From contig CANRMJ010000002.1 of NCBI GenBank assembly GCA_947631705.1, positions 1 through 64,000 of the forward strand: DNA of 64,000 bases, given 5' to 3'. The notes beneath the pieces were generated by a model that was not told the origin of the DNA, did no database searches, and was given only the letters and a program-made list of their open reading frames with translations. The translations under genes and the position numbers were made by a program. Shown in pieces: positions 28,211 to 36,005 of this stretch. How positions within the stretch are numbered: position 1 is the stretch's first letter; each line of letters opens with the position of its first letter. This stretch comes from an uncultured Clostridia bacterium. GTDB lineage: Bacteria; Bacillota; Clostridia; Oscillospirales; Acutalibacteraceae.

Positions 28211-28915
28211 ATGATTGATACTCAGCTTTTAACTTCCGGTGCAGCAAAACTCGGAATAGAGCTTAATGAAAAAGCGGCAGACCGCTTTGAATTGTTTGAA
28301 CAGAGATTGATAAGATGGAACGAGCGCGTTAATCTGACCGCGATAACAGAGCCTTACGATATCGTTGTTAAGCATTTTTTAGACAGCTTGACCGTTCTTT
28401 CATATGCGCATATACCAGAGGGCGCAAAGGTTATAGACGTTGGCTGCGGCGCGGGCTTTCCCGGCTTGCCGATGCTGATCGCGCGCCCGGATTTGGAATT
28501 TACTTTCCTTGATTCAACTGGAAAAAAACTCAGCTTTATAAGAGAAACGCTGCGCTATTTGGGGCTTTTCGGTGAAATCGTGCACGACAGAGCGGAGATT
28601 GCGGGAAGAAAATCGGAATTTCGTGAAAAATATGACGCCGCGGTAACGCGCGCGGTTGCGCCGCTTAATGTTTCGGCGGAGTATTGTTTGCCGTTTGTAA
28701 GAACGGGCGGAATATTTGTGGCAATGAAGGGCACGCAGAGCGAGGTGTCGCTCGGAGAAAACGCAATTGAAACGCTCGGCGGCAGAATTGAGGATATCGC
28801 ATCGCTTGAACTTGAAAATAAAGACAAAAGACATATAATTGTTTCAAGAAAGATTTCGCAGACTCCGACAAAATATCCGAGAAAAACAAAAAAAATAGAT
28901 ACACGGCCGCTCTGA
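28211..28915 (+). CDS. rsmG: 16S rRNA (guanine527-N7)-methyltransferase
   Basis: 234 residues. RsmG (GidB) methylates G527 of 16S rRNA using SAM. RWNERVNLTAITEP and the SAM-binding block VIDVGCGAGFPGLPMLIARP are diagnostic, as is TRAVAPLNVSAEYCLPF. Starts at the base after the mnmG stop, so the two are coupled. noc follows after 143 bases. Confidence 0.96.
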   Translation: MIDTQLLTSGAAKLGIELNEKAADRFELFEQRLIRWNERVNLTAITEPYDIVVKHFLDSLTVLSYAHIPEGAKVIDVGCGAGFPGLPMLIARPDLEFTFLDSTGKKLSFIRETLRYLGLFGEIVHDRAEIAGRKSEFREKYDAAVTRAVAPLNVSAEYCLPFVRTGGIFVAMKGTQSEVSLGENAIETLGGRIEDIASLELENKDKRHIIVSRKISQTPTKYPRKTKKIDTRPL

Positions 28916-29058
28916 TTATAAACAACGCTGTCGATAACTACGGGTTTCTGACAAACAAAAAGCCTTTTCTTATCGGAAAATTTGTGTTATTATTAATTCA
29001 GACGAGAGGGGAAACGAAAAAAAGGACAAACCTGTTCGATTGCCCGGGAGCTGAGAAA

Positions 29059-29892
29059 ATGGCGGAAGAGATAATCAGAATACCCACAGAAAAACTTTTG
29101 CCAAACCCCTACCAGCCGAGAAAGCAGTTTAAATCGGAGGAGCTTTTGAGCCTTGCCGATTCCATAAGGGAAAACGGCGTTTTGCAGCCCCTTCTCGCGC
29201 GGCGGATAGACAGCAGCGATTATTTCGAGATTGTTGCGGGGGAACGCCGGCTTAGAGCGGCAATCCTTGCAAATCTGCAAAGCGTTCCCTGCCTTATAGT
29301 TGACTGCGATTATGAGGAGAGCGCCGTTTATTCAATACTTGAAAATATTCAGCGCTCAGATTTAACTTTTTTTGAGGAGGCTCAGGCAATTTCCCATATG
29401 CAGAGCCACTTCGGACTGACGCAGGAGGAAATATCGAAAAGGCTCGGAAAAAGTCAGAGCGCGCTTTCAAATAAACTCAGGCTTTTAAGGCTGCCTGTTG
29501 ACGTTAGATATTTTATAGAAAAAGAAAATTTGACCGAGCGCCACGCGCGGGCGCTGTTGAAATGCGACACGGAAAAGCAAATGTGGGCGGCGCTTAACGC
29601 AATTAAAGAACGCCGGTTAAACGTTGAGCAAACAGAGGCGTATATAGATTCGCTTACAAACAAGCAGGTCAAGCCCCATAAAAGCAATATCGTTAAAATA
29701 TTTAAAGACGTACGAATCTTTGTAAACACGGTGAACAAAGCGATAAACACAATGAAAGAGGCGGGAATTCCCGCCGAGAGCAACAAAACAGAAACAGAAG
29801 AATATATTGAATTTTATGTAAAAATCCCGAAAAACTCGAAAAAGGAATCTTCTCCCCCGCTTGCGGAGAAAAAAGCCTCTAACTTAGCTTAA
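29059..29892 (+). CDS. noc: ParB-family nucleoid occlusion protein (Noc type)
   Basis: 277 residues of the ParB/Noc family. N-terminal CTPase/ParB domain: NPYQPRKQF, SIRENGVLQPLLARR, GERRLRAAI; the helix-turn-helix is LTQEEISKRLGKSQSALSNKLR near 125; a variable C-terminal domain follows. Position after rsmG and before parA-parB matches noc of B. subtilis, which blocks septation over DNA; a second ParB-type paralogue is equally possible. ATG 29059 (GGGAG 8 bases before it) is preferred to 28984, whose extra 25 residues are not conserved. Confidence 0.85.
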   Translation: MAEEIIRIPTEKLLPNPYQPRKQFKSEELLSLADSIRENGVLQPLLARRIDSSDYFEIVAGERRLRAAILANLQSVPCLIVDCDYEESAVYSILENIQRSDLTFFEEAQAISHMQSHFGLTQEEISKRLGKSQSALSNKLRLLRLPVDVRYFIEKENLTERHARALLKCDTEKQMWAALNAIKERRLNVEQTEAYIDSLTNKQVKPHKSNIVKIFKDVRIFVNTVNKAINTMKEAGIPAESNKTETEEYIEFYVKIPKNSKKESSPPLAEKKASNLA

Positions 29893-30025
29893 AACGGGAA
29901 ACCGTTTTAACATATTCTCCTCTTTTCATCACGTGGAATAGCCTGCCGGCAACGGTGGGCTATTCTGCTTTTATATGCGCTTAATTTCCGTGTGTGCTTA
30001 TAATTCCGAGAGCATATGCGCGTTG

Positions 30026-30041
30026 TGTTTCATATGAAACA
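30026..30041. promoter_or_regulatory. parS-like palindrome with altered centre
   Basis: TGTTTCATATGAAACA is a perfect palindrome differing from parS only in its central CG, changed symmetrically to TA. It may be a weaker ParB site, a site for the second ParB-family protein, or a decayed parS. Confidence 0.5.
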
Positions 30042-30156
30042 CTTATACAATATATAGATTTTCACATAAACTATGTTTATAATTTAAAAAGTTTAAATTT
30101 CTATGCGCACGGTGTTTTGTTTTTGTGAAAAACTCCGCGGAAAGTGTTAAAAAGTG

Positions 30157-30172
30157 TGTTTCACGTGAAACA
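30157..30172. promoter_or_regulatory. parS site 1
   Basis: TGTTTCACGTGAAACA, a perfect 16-base palindrome identical to the B. subtilis parS consensus; ParB loads here. It lies in the 447-base gene-free stretch 29893-30339 before parA. Confidence 0.93.
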
Positions 30173-30228
30173 ACAATATCTTGTGCCCCAATAATAGGCG
30201 CACACTATAAACAAAAAAATTTTGCCTT

Positions 30229-30244
30229 TGTTTCACGTGAAACT
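30229..30244. promoter_or_regulatory. parS site 2
   Basis: TGTTTCACGTGAAACT, one end-base change from consensus, 72 bases from parS site 1 and just before the parA promoter, so ParB bound here could affect parA transcription. Confidence 0.9.
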
Positions 30245-30256
30245 TTCGCCAATGTA

Positions 30257-30285
30257 TTGAATATATTTCCTTTATATTGTATAAT
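30257..30285 (+). promoter_or_regulatory. parA-parB promoter
   Basis: TTGAAT (30257-30262), 17-base spacer, TATAAT (30280-30285), 54 bases before the parA start and 12 bases after parS site 2. Confidence 0.7.
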
Positions 30286-30339
30286 TGCATAGTAAACATT
30301 GGCATTAATGATTGCCGTTTTCTGCTCGGAGGTGAATAT

Positions 30340-31104
30340 ATGGGCAAAACTGTTGCCGTTTTCAATCAAAAAGGCGGAGTTGGCAAAACAACCACTTGCA
30401 TCAACCTTTCGGCGGCGCTCGGCGCAAAGGGAAAGAAAACCCTGCTTGTTGATATAGACCCGCAGGGAAATTCAACGAGCGGCGTTGGCATAGACAAGGC
30501 GGATATCGCTTATTCAACATACGATATAATTATTAACGGAGTTGCCGCAAGCTCAATACTGATTGATACGGGCTTTTCAAATCTTTATCTGCTGCCCGCA
30601 AATATGAATCTCGCGGGCGCGGAGCCGGAGCTGAACGATGTTGACGAGCGCTTTTTCGCGTTAAAAAAGGCGCTTGCTCCCCTGCTCGCCGATTTTGACT
30701 TTGTTATCATAGACTGCCCGCCCGGGCTCGGTCTTTTAAGCCTTAACGCACTAACCGCGGCAGACACGCTGATAGTTCCGCTGCAATGTGAATATTACGC
30801 GCTTGAGGGTTTAAGCCAGCTTTTAAGCACCGTGCGCACTGTTAAGCAGCTTTACAACGAGCATCTTGAGCTTGAAGGCGTGCTTTACACTATGTTTGAC
30901 GGCAGACTAAGGCTGAATCAGCAGGTTGTTGAGGAAGTAAACAAGTATTTTCCGAACAAGGCTTATAAAACCTTTATACCCCGCAGCGTTAAGCTGGCAG
31001 AGGCTCCCGGATTCGGAAAGCCGATAATATACTATGAAAAGTATTCAAAATCAAGCTTTGCCTACAGAAAGCTCGCGGATGAATTTCTGTCAAGGCAAAG
31101 ATAG
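30340..31104 (+). CDS. parA: Chromosome partitioning ATPase ParA/Soj
   Basis: 254 residues. The deviant Walker A KGGVGKTTT is at residues 11-19; DIDPQGNSTSG and FVIIDCPPGLGLLSLNAL are the other nucleotide motifs. ParA binds DNA as an ATP dimer and with ParB positions origins; Soj also regulates DnaA. Start ATG 30340 follows GGAGGTGA; the longer reading from 30277 lacks a ribosome site and would overlap the promoter. Confidence 0.95.
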   Translation: MGKTVAVFNQKGGVGKTTTCINLSAALGAKGKKTLLVDIDPQGNSTSGVGIDKADIAYSTYDIIINGVAASSILIDTGFSNLYLLPANMNLAGAEPELNDVDERFFALKKALAPLLADFDFVIIDCPPGLGLLSLNALTAADTLIVPLQCEYYALEGLSQLLSTVRTVKQLYNEHLELEGVLYTMFDGRLRLNQQVVEEVNKYFPNKAYKTFIPRSVKLAEAPGFGKPIIYYEKYSKSSFAYRKLADEFLSRQR

Positions 31105-31161
31105 GCAATACTGCGATATTTGTTTTTAGAAACAAACGCAACGAAAGGAATGATTATATAA

Positions 31162-32013
31162 ATGGCGAAAAAATTATCGGGGCTCGGCAAGGGGCTCGGC
31201 GCACTTATGCTTGAAAACACCACGGAAGATATGATGTCCTCAAGCACGCTGCCCATAAGCGAGATCGTTCCGAACAAGGATCAGCCCAGAAAAACCTTTA
31301 ACGAGGAATCTCTCGCTGAGCTTGCGGAGAGCATTAAGCAACACGGAATTCTTCAGCCTCTGCTCGTGCGCCCGATACCAAACGGAGGCTATCAGCTTGT
31401 TGCGGGAGAACGCCGTTGGCGTGCCGCCCGAATGGCAAAGCTGCGCGAGGTTCCCGTTGTTATCAAAGAGCTTACAGACACCGAAACAATGGAAATTGCC
31501 ATAATAGAGAATCTTCAGCGTGAGGATCTCAACCCCATAGAAGAGGCGGAGGGCTTGCAGGCTCTTATAGACCGCTGCGGCTTTACTCAGGAGGAGGTTG
31601 CCGCGAGCGTCGGAAAGTCACGGCCGGCAATCGCAAACAGTTTAAGGCTTTTAAAGCTGCCCCCCGAGGTTAGGGCAATGACGCAAAACGGCGAAATTTC
31701 GGCAGGTCACGCAAGGGCGCTCCTTGCAATGGAAAACGAGGCTATGATTTACGAAGCGGCTCAAAGTATTGTTAAGAACAACCTCACGGTTCGCGACGTT
31801 GAGCGCCTTGCAAAAATTCAAGACAGCGGCGCCGTTATTTCACAGAAAAGAAATAAAAGGCGCGACAGCTTTTACGACGAGGTTGAGCTTTCGCTGTCTG
31901 AGGTGCTCGGCAGAAAGGTTAAGGTATATAACTCAAAAAACAGGGGCACTCTTGAAATAGAATTTTATTCACAGGAAGATTTAAAAAATATTGCAAATAA
32001 ATTAGGAGAATAA
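31162..32013 (+). CDS. parB: Chromosome partitioning protein ParB/Spo0J
   Basis: 283 residues. ParB/Spo0J is a CTP-dependent DNA clamp that loads at parS. The N-terminus has GLGKGLGALM, then VPNKDQPRKTF, HGILQPLLVRP, GERRWRAARM; the helix-turn-helix is FTQEEVAASVGKSRPAIANS; the dimer domain ends the protein. AACGAAAGGA precedes the start. parS sites lie just upstream of parA; serS follows after 4 bases. Confidence 0.96.
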   Translation: MAKKLSGLGKGLGALMLENTTEDMMSSSTLPISEIVPNKDQPRKTFNEESLAELAESIKQHGILQPLLVRPIPNGGYQLVAGERRWRAARMAKLREVPVVIKELTDTETMEIAIIENLQREDLNPIEEAEGLQALIDRCGFTQEEVAASVGKSRPAIANSLRLLKLPPEVRAMTQNGEISAGHARALLAMENEAMIYEAAQSIVKNNLTVRDVERLAKIQDSGAVISQKRNKRRDSFYDEVELSLSEVLGRKVKVYNSKNRGTLEIEFYSQEDLKNIANKLGE

Positions 32014-32017
32014 AAGT

Positions 32018-33301
32018 ATGCTTGATATTAAATTTGTTAGGGAAAATTCCGAAATCGTTAAGGAAAACATAAAAAAGAAGTTTCAGGATGAAAAGCTGCC
32101 GCTCGTTGACGAGGCAATTTCGCTTGATTTTGAAAAAAGAGAAACGCAGAAAAAGGCAGACGAGCTGCGGGCAAACAGAAACAGGCTCTCTAAGGAAATC
32201 GGAAATCTTATGGCGCAGGGCAAAAAGGAAGAGGGAATGGCTCTTCGCGCAAAGGTAAAGGAGCAGGCGGACGAGCTGGAGGCTCTTTCGGAAAAAGAGA
32301 ACGAGCTTGGCAAACGGCTCACCTCAATTATGATGATAATACCCAATATAATAGACGATTCGGTGCCAATCGGTAAAGACGACAGTGAAAACGTTGAAAT
32401 TCAGAAGTACGGCGAGCCGACGGTGCCCGATTTTGAAATTCCGTATCACACCGAGATAATGGAGAGCTTTGGCGGAATAGATCTTGACTCCGCGGGAAAG
32501 GTTGCGGGCAACGGTTTTTACTATTTTATGGGTGATATTGCAAGGCTGCACTCGGCGGTGCTTGCCTACGCGCGTGATTTTATGATAGACCGCGGTTTCA
32601 CCTATTGTATTCCGCCGTTTATGATTCGCTCCGCGGTTGTTGAGGGCGTTATGAGCTTTGCCGAAATGGACGCGATGATGTATAAAATCGAGGGAGAGGA
32701 TTTATATCTTATCGGCACCTCCGAGCATTCGATGATAGGCAAGTTTATAGACACGATAATTCCCGAATCCGAACTGCCGCAAACGCTCACGTCGTATTCC
32801 CCCTGTTTCAGAAAAGAAAAGGGCGCGCACGGAATAGAGGAGAGGGGCGTTTACAGAATTCATCAGTTTGAAAAGCAGGAAATGATAGTTGTGTGCAAGC
32901 CGGAGGATTCAAAAATGTGGTTTGACAGGCTTTGGCAAAACACGGTTGATTTGTTCCGAACGCTTGATATTCCCGTTCGCACGCTTGAGTGCTGTTCGGG
33001 AGATCTTGCCGACTTGAAGGTTAAATCAATAGATGTTGAGGCGTGGTCGCCGAGGCAGAAGAAATATTTTGAGGTCGGTTCGTGTTCAAACCTTTCGGAT
33101 GCTCAGGCAAGAAGACTTAAAATAAGAATCAAAGGCGAAAACGGAAATTATCTTGCCCACACGTTAAACAACACGGTTGTTGCCCCGCCGAGAATGTTGA
33201 TTGCGTTTCTCGAAAACAATCTTCAGGCAGACGGCAGCGTGAAGATTCCGAAGGTTCTTCAGCCGTATATGGGCGGAAAAACAAAAATCGATAAGAAATA
33301 A
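32018..33301 (+). CDS. serS: Seryl-tRNA synthetase
   Basis: 427 residues, full length. N-terminal coiled-coil arm (about 30-105), then the class II core: motif 2 TSYSPCFRKEKGAHG with GVYRIHQFEKQEM, and motif 3 region NGNYLAHTLNNTVVAPPRMLIAFLE. It charges tRNA-Ser. It follows parB by 4 bases, likely in one transcript with parAB, and is followed by a terminator. Confidence 0.97.
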   Translation: MLDIKFVRENSEIVKENIKKKFQDEKLPLVDEAISLDFEKRETQKKADELRANRNRLSKEIGNLMAQGKKEEGMALRAKVKEQADELEALSEKENELGKRLTSIMMIIPNIIDDSVPIGKDDSENVEIQKYGEPTVPDFEIPYHTEIMESFGGIDLDSAGKVAGNGFYYFMGDIARLHSAVLAYARDFMIDRGFTYCIPPFMIRSAVVEGVMSFAEMDAMMYKIEGEDLYLIGTSEHSMIGKFIDTIIPESELPQTLTSYSPCFRKEKGAHGIEERGVYRIHQFEKQEMIVVCKPEDSKMWFDRLWQNTVDLFRTLDIPVRTLECCSGDLADLKVKSIDVEAWSPRQKKYFEVGSCSNLSDAQARRLKIRIKGENGNYLAHTLNNTVVAPPRMLIAFLENNLQADGSVKIPKVLQPYMGGKTKIDKK

Positions 33302-33314
33302 CCAAAAAACAGCA

Positions 33315-33345
33315 GCCGAACGGTGTTTTCCGTTCGGCATTTTTG
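33315..33345 (+). terminator. Terminator after serS
   Basis: GCCGAACGG (33315-33323) pairs with CCGTTCGGC (33330-33338), loop TGTTTT, followed by ATTTTTG. Confidence 0.75.
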
Positions 33346-33372
33346 CGCTTTTTTTAAGAAATTTAAGATTTG

Positions 33373-33401
33373 TTGCAACACTTTGCCGAAAAAATTATAC
33401 T
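33373..33401 (+). promoter_or_regulatory. Promoter of the sigma factor gene
   Basis: TTGCAA (33373-33378), 17-base spacer, TATACT (33396-33401). The upstream part, TGCAACACTTT, also resembles the AAC-containing -35 elements of ECF promoters, so SigA and autoregulatory promoters may overlap. Confidence 0.55.
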
Positions 33402-33431
33402 TATATTATGAAAACGTTCGGAGGTGGCGAA

Positions 33432-33941
33432 ATGAACGAGAAAGAACTTGTGTCTATGGCAAAAAACGGAGACATAAACGCGTTCTGCACGCTTTACGGA
33501 AAATACAAAAACAAGCTCTACAGTTATGCGTATTACAGACTCGCAAACAGGGAAGACGCGGAGGACGCCGTCCAAAACTGCGTGCTAACCGCCTTTGAAC
33601 AGATAGGCAGGCTTAGAAAGGAGGAGGCGTTTTCCGCTTGGATTTTCAGAATCCTCAGCTGCGCCTGCGCAAGCGCGATTAGGGAGCAGATAAGGCGCAG
33701 AAACAGCGACAGCATAGAGAACGCCGAAATTTTGCCGTTTTCAGAGGACAACACCGAGGAACGCCGGGAACTGCGCAGGGCGCTCAACGTTTTGAGCGAA
33801 GATGAGCGGAATATCGTTCTTCTTGCCGTTGTGGGCGGATTTAAAAGCAGAGAAATAGCAAAGATAAGCGGTCTGACGGCAGGCGGAGTTCGCTCAAAGC
33901 TGAGCAGAAGCCTTGCAAAAATGAAAAGCGAATTGATTTGA
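33432..33941 (+). CDS. ECF-type RNA polymerase sigma factor
   Basis: 169 residues. Region 2 is about 20-85 (LYSYAYYRLANREDAEDAVQ, FSAWIFRILSC); region 4 about 110-165 (VLSEDERNIVLLAVVGGFKSREIAKISGL, GGVRSKLSRSLAKMK). There is no region 3, as usual for extracytoplasmic-function sigma factors. ATG 33432 follows GGAGGTGGCGAA; the in-frame ATG 33408 is inside the leader. The gene for a membrane-anchored beta-propeller protein starts 16 bases later and is the likely partner. Confidence 0.9.
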   Translation: MNEKELVSMAKNGDINAFCTLYGKYKNKLYSYAYYRLANREDAEDAVQNCVLTAFEQIGRLRKEEAFSAWIFRILSCACASAIREQIRRRNSDSIENAEILPFSEDNTEERRELRRALNVLSEDERNIVLLAVVGGFKSREIAKISGLTAGGVRSKLSRSLAKMKSELI

Positions 33942-33957
33942 ACAGGGAGGAAAAGTT

Positions 33958-35898
33958 ATGAAAAACAAAGATTTTGATTTTATAAAAGAAAAATTTAACG
34001 GCGCCCAGCCGGAGTTTCCGCCCTCTCTTGATGAAAAGGCGATAGAAAATAAGATCCTTTCGGGGCAGAAGCATAAAACGGTTAAATTTAAGAATAAAAG
34101 AAACGGCGTCAGAGCGTTTATTGCCGCCGCGGCGTGCTTTGCGCTTGTGTTCGGCGCCGCCTTTGCCGCCTATCGGCAGGTTGAAAGGCAGCCGAAAGCG
34201 AACGAGCCGAGCGCAGTTGAAGATAATCCCGCCGTGCTCACATTTAACAGCTATGATGAAATAAACGAGCTTATCGGCAAAATAGCAAAAAAGGAAAAAA
34301 TCTATAAAAACTTTAATAAAGGCGGCTACTTGGTTCAAGAGAGCGATACGGCGAGTGAGAGCGAAAGTTATTCCGAAACATACGTGCAGGTGGACGGAGT
34401 TGACGAGGCGGGCTCGGTCAAAACAGACGGCGAGTATATATATTACGCTCATTATTCCTATAACGACGATAAAGAGAGGAACAAGGTTTACGTTTTCAGA
34501 GCCGATAACGGCAAAACCTCCGCCGTGTCCGTAATAAACTGCAAGCGAAATTCCGACAGCGCATATATAAACGATATTTTTCTGAACGGCGACAGACTGG
34601 CGGTCAATATAAGCGATTCAAATTTTGAAAGCACACCGTTGGAGCAGACGGGCGGGCATGATACATGCGTAACTGTGACTGAAATATACGATGTTTCAAA
34701 CCCGTCAAAGCCTGTTTTTCTTTCGGATTTTGAGCAGAGCGGAAGTTATGTTACATCGCGTATGATAGGCGGCACCGTATATGTTGTTTCAAATTATATT
34801 ATCAATTCGCCGAGCAGGAGATACAATATTCCGCAGAGCGGCTGCAAGAACGAAATGAAAAGCATTGCGGCGGAAGATATCTGCTATTTTAAAGACACTC
34901 AAAGCGCGCAGTATAATGTAATAGGAGCGATAGACGCTCAAACGGGCGCGAGAGCGGCGGACACACGAGCCGTTTTCGGCTGTTCCTCAGATGTTTACTG
35001 CAACGAAAAAAATATGTATTTAACGCAAAGCAACTTTTATTCGGGAAACGACGTGATTAAAGACGGTTCCTATGCGGACGGCGGCAGCACGGGAATTATA
35101 AAGGCGGAGCTTGGCGAAGAAATAAAATTCACGGCGGCGGGCGTTGTCGGCGGATACGTTAACAATCAGTTTTCGATGGATGAAAAAGACGGCTTTTTGA
35201 GAATTGCGACAACCGAAAATATGTATTTGTCTGAAAATATGACAAACCGTCTTTATGTGCTGAATGAAAATCTGGATATTATCGGTCAGACGGAGGATTT
35301 TGCGAAAGACGAATCCATTAAGGCGGTGAGATTTATCGGCAGCACGGCATACGTTATTACGTTTGAGCAGACCGACCCGCTTTTTGTTATAGATTTAAGC
35401 GATCCGAAAAAGCCCGTTATAAAGGGCAGCCTTGAGATAGACGGCTTTTCGAGCCTGCTTGTTCCCGTAAATGAAAATCAGATGCTCGGGATAGGCTATA
35501 ACACCGAGGGCGGCAACGGCTTGGTTGGGCTTGCGGGAATAAAGCTGGCGCTTTTTGATGTTTCGGATTCGGAAAATCCAACGCTTTTAGACAGCAAGGT
35601 GCTGAAAGACGCGTATTCGGCAGCACAGTTCGATCACAAGGCGCTTGTTGTAAACAGCGAAAAGGGTTATTACGTAATTCCCTGCAATTTCGGAGCGGAC
35701 GACGGGAACGGAATGGGCGTTATCACCTTTGAAATTAAAAACGGCAAAATTGAAATCACAAACAAATATGTTAACGATACAAAAAGCAAAGATGAACAGC
35801 TCGCGGAATGTATCTATATCGGCGACTATGTTTACAGTATTGATACAGACGATTATTCAAGCGAAAAAATCCTGTTTTATTCTTACAAATACCAATAA
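33958..35898 (+). CDS. Membrane-anchored beta-propeller protein, probable anti-sigma partner
   Basis: 646 residues. A short cytoplasmic region (1-50), one membrane helix (about 53-72), and a large extracellular region matching the secreted beta-propeller family PF09826, whose hallmark VDGVDEAGSVKTDGEYIYY is at about residues 144-162. Repeated blade-like strands (DRLAVNISDS, IYDVSNPSKPVFLSDF, AYVITFEQTDPLFVIDL, LFDVSDSENPTLLD) follow. The topology, an inner stub that could hold a sigma factor and an outer sensing domain, plus its position after the ECF gene, suggests an anti-sigma role. The stub has no clear zinc anti-sigma motif, so that is inference. Confidence 0.85.
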   Translation: MKNKDFDFIKEKFNGAQPEFPPSLDEKAIENKILSGQKHKTVKFKNKRNGVRAFIAAAACFALVFGAAFAAYRQVERQPKANEPSAVEDNPAVLTFNSYDEINELIGKIAKKEKIYKNFNKGGYLVQESDTASESESYSETYVQVDGVDEAGSVKTDGEYIYYAHYSYNDDKERNKVYVFRADNGKTSAVSVINCKRNSDSAYINDIFLNGDRLAVNISDSNFESTPLEQTGGHDTCVTVTEIYDVSNPSKPVFLSDFEQSGSYVTSRMIGGTVYVVSNYIINSPSRRYNIPQSGCKNEMKSIAAEDICYFKDTQSAQYNVIGAIDAQTGARAADTRAVFGCSSDVYCNEKNMYLTQSNFYSGNDVIKDGSYADGGSTGIIKAELGEEIKFTAAGVVGGYVNNQFSMDEKDGFLRIATTENMYLSENMTNRLYVLNENLDIIGQTEDFAKDESIKAVRFIGSTAYVITFEQTDPLFVIDLSDPKKPVIKGSLEIDGFSSLLVPVNENQMLGIGYNTEGGNGLVGLAGIKLALFDVSDSENPTLLDSKVLKDAYSAAQFDHKALVVNSEKGYYVIPCNFGADDGNGMGVITFEIKNGKIEITNKYVNDTKSKDEQLAECIYIGDYVYSIDTDDYSSEKILFYSYKYQ

Positions 35899-35921
35899 AA
35901 AATGTGAATGATTTAATATGT

Positions 35922-35953
35922 AAAAGCCGCTTGAATTCAATCAAGCGGCTTTT
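35922..35953. terminator. Bidirectional terminator, repeat family 2
   Basis: AAAAGCCGCTTGA (35922-35934) pairs with TCAAGCGGCTTTT (35941-35953). It is between the convergent beta-propeller and metH genes and is nearly the same hairpin as at 16647 and 51680. Confidence 0.85.
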
Positions 35954-36005
35954 AAAAGATAAAAATTAATTAATTGTAAATCGTATAGTTTAAAAACGGC
36001 AAAAA

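Noticed and set aside
28984..29058. Longer N-terminus for the Noc-like protein
   Set aside because: The extra 25 residues are not family-like, and a good ribosome site precedes the internal ATG at 29059.
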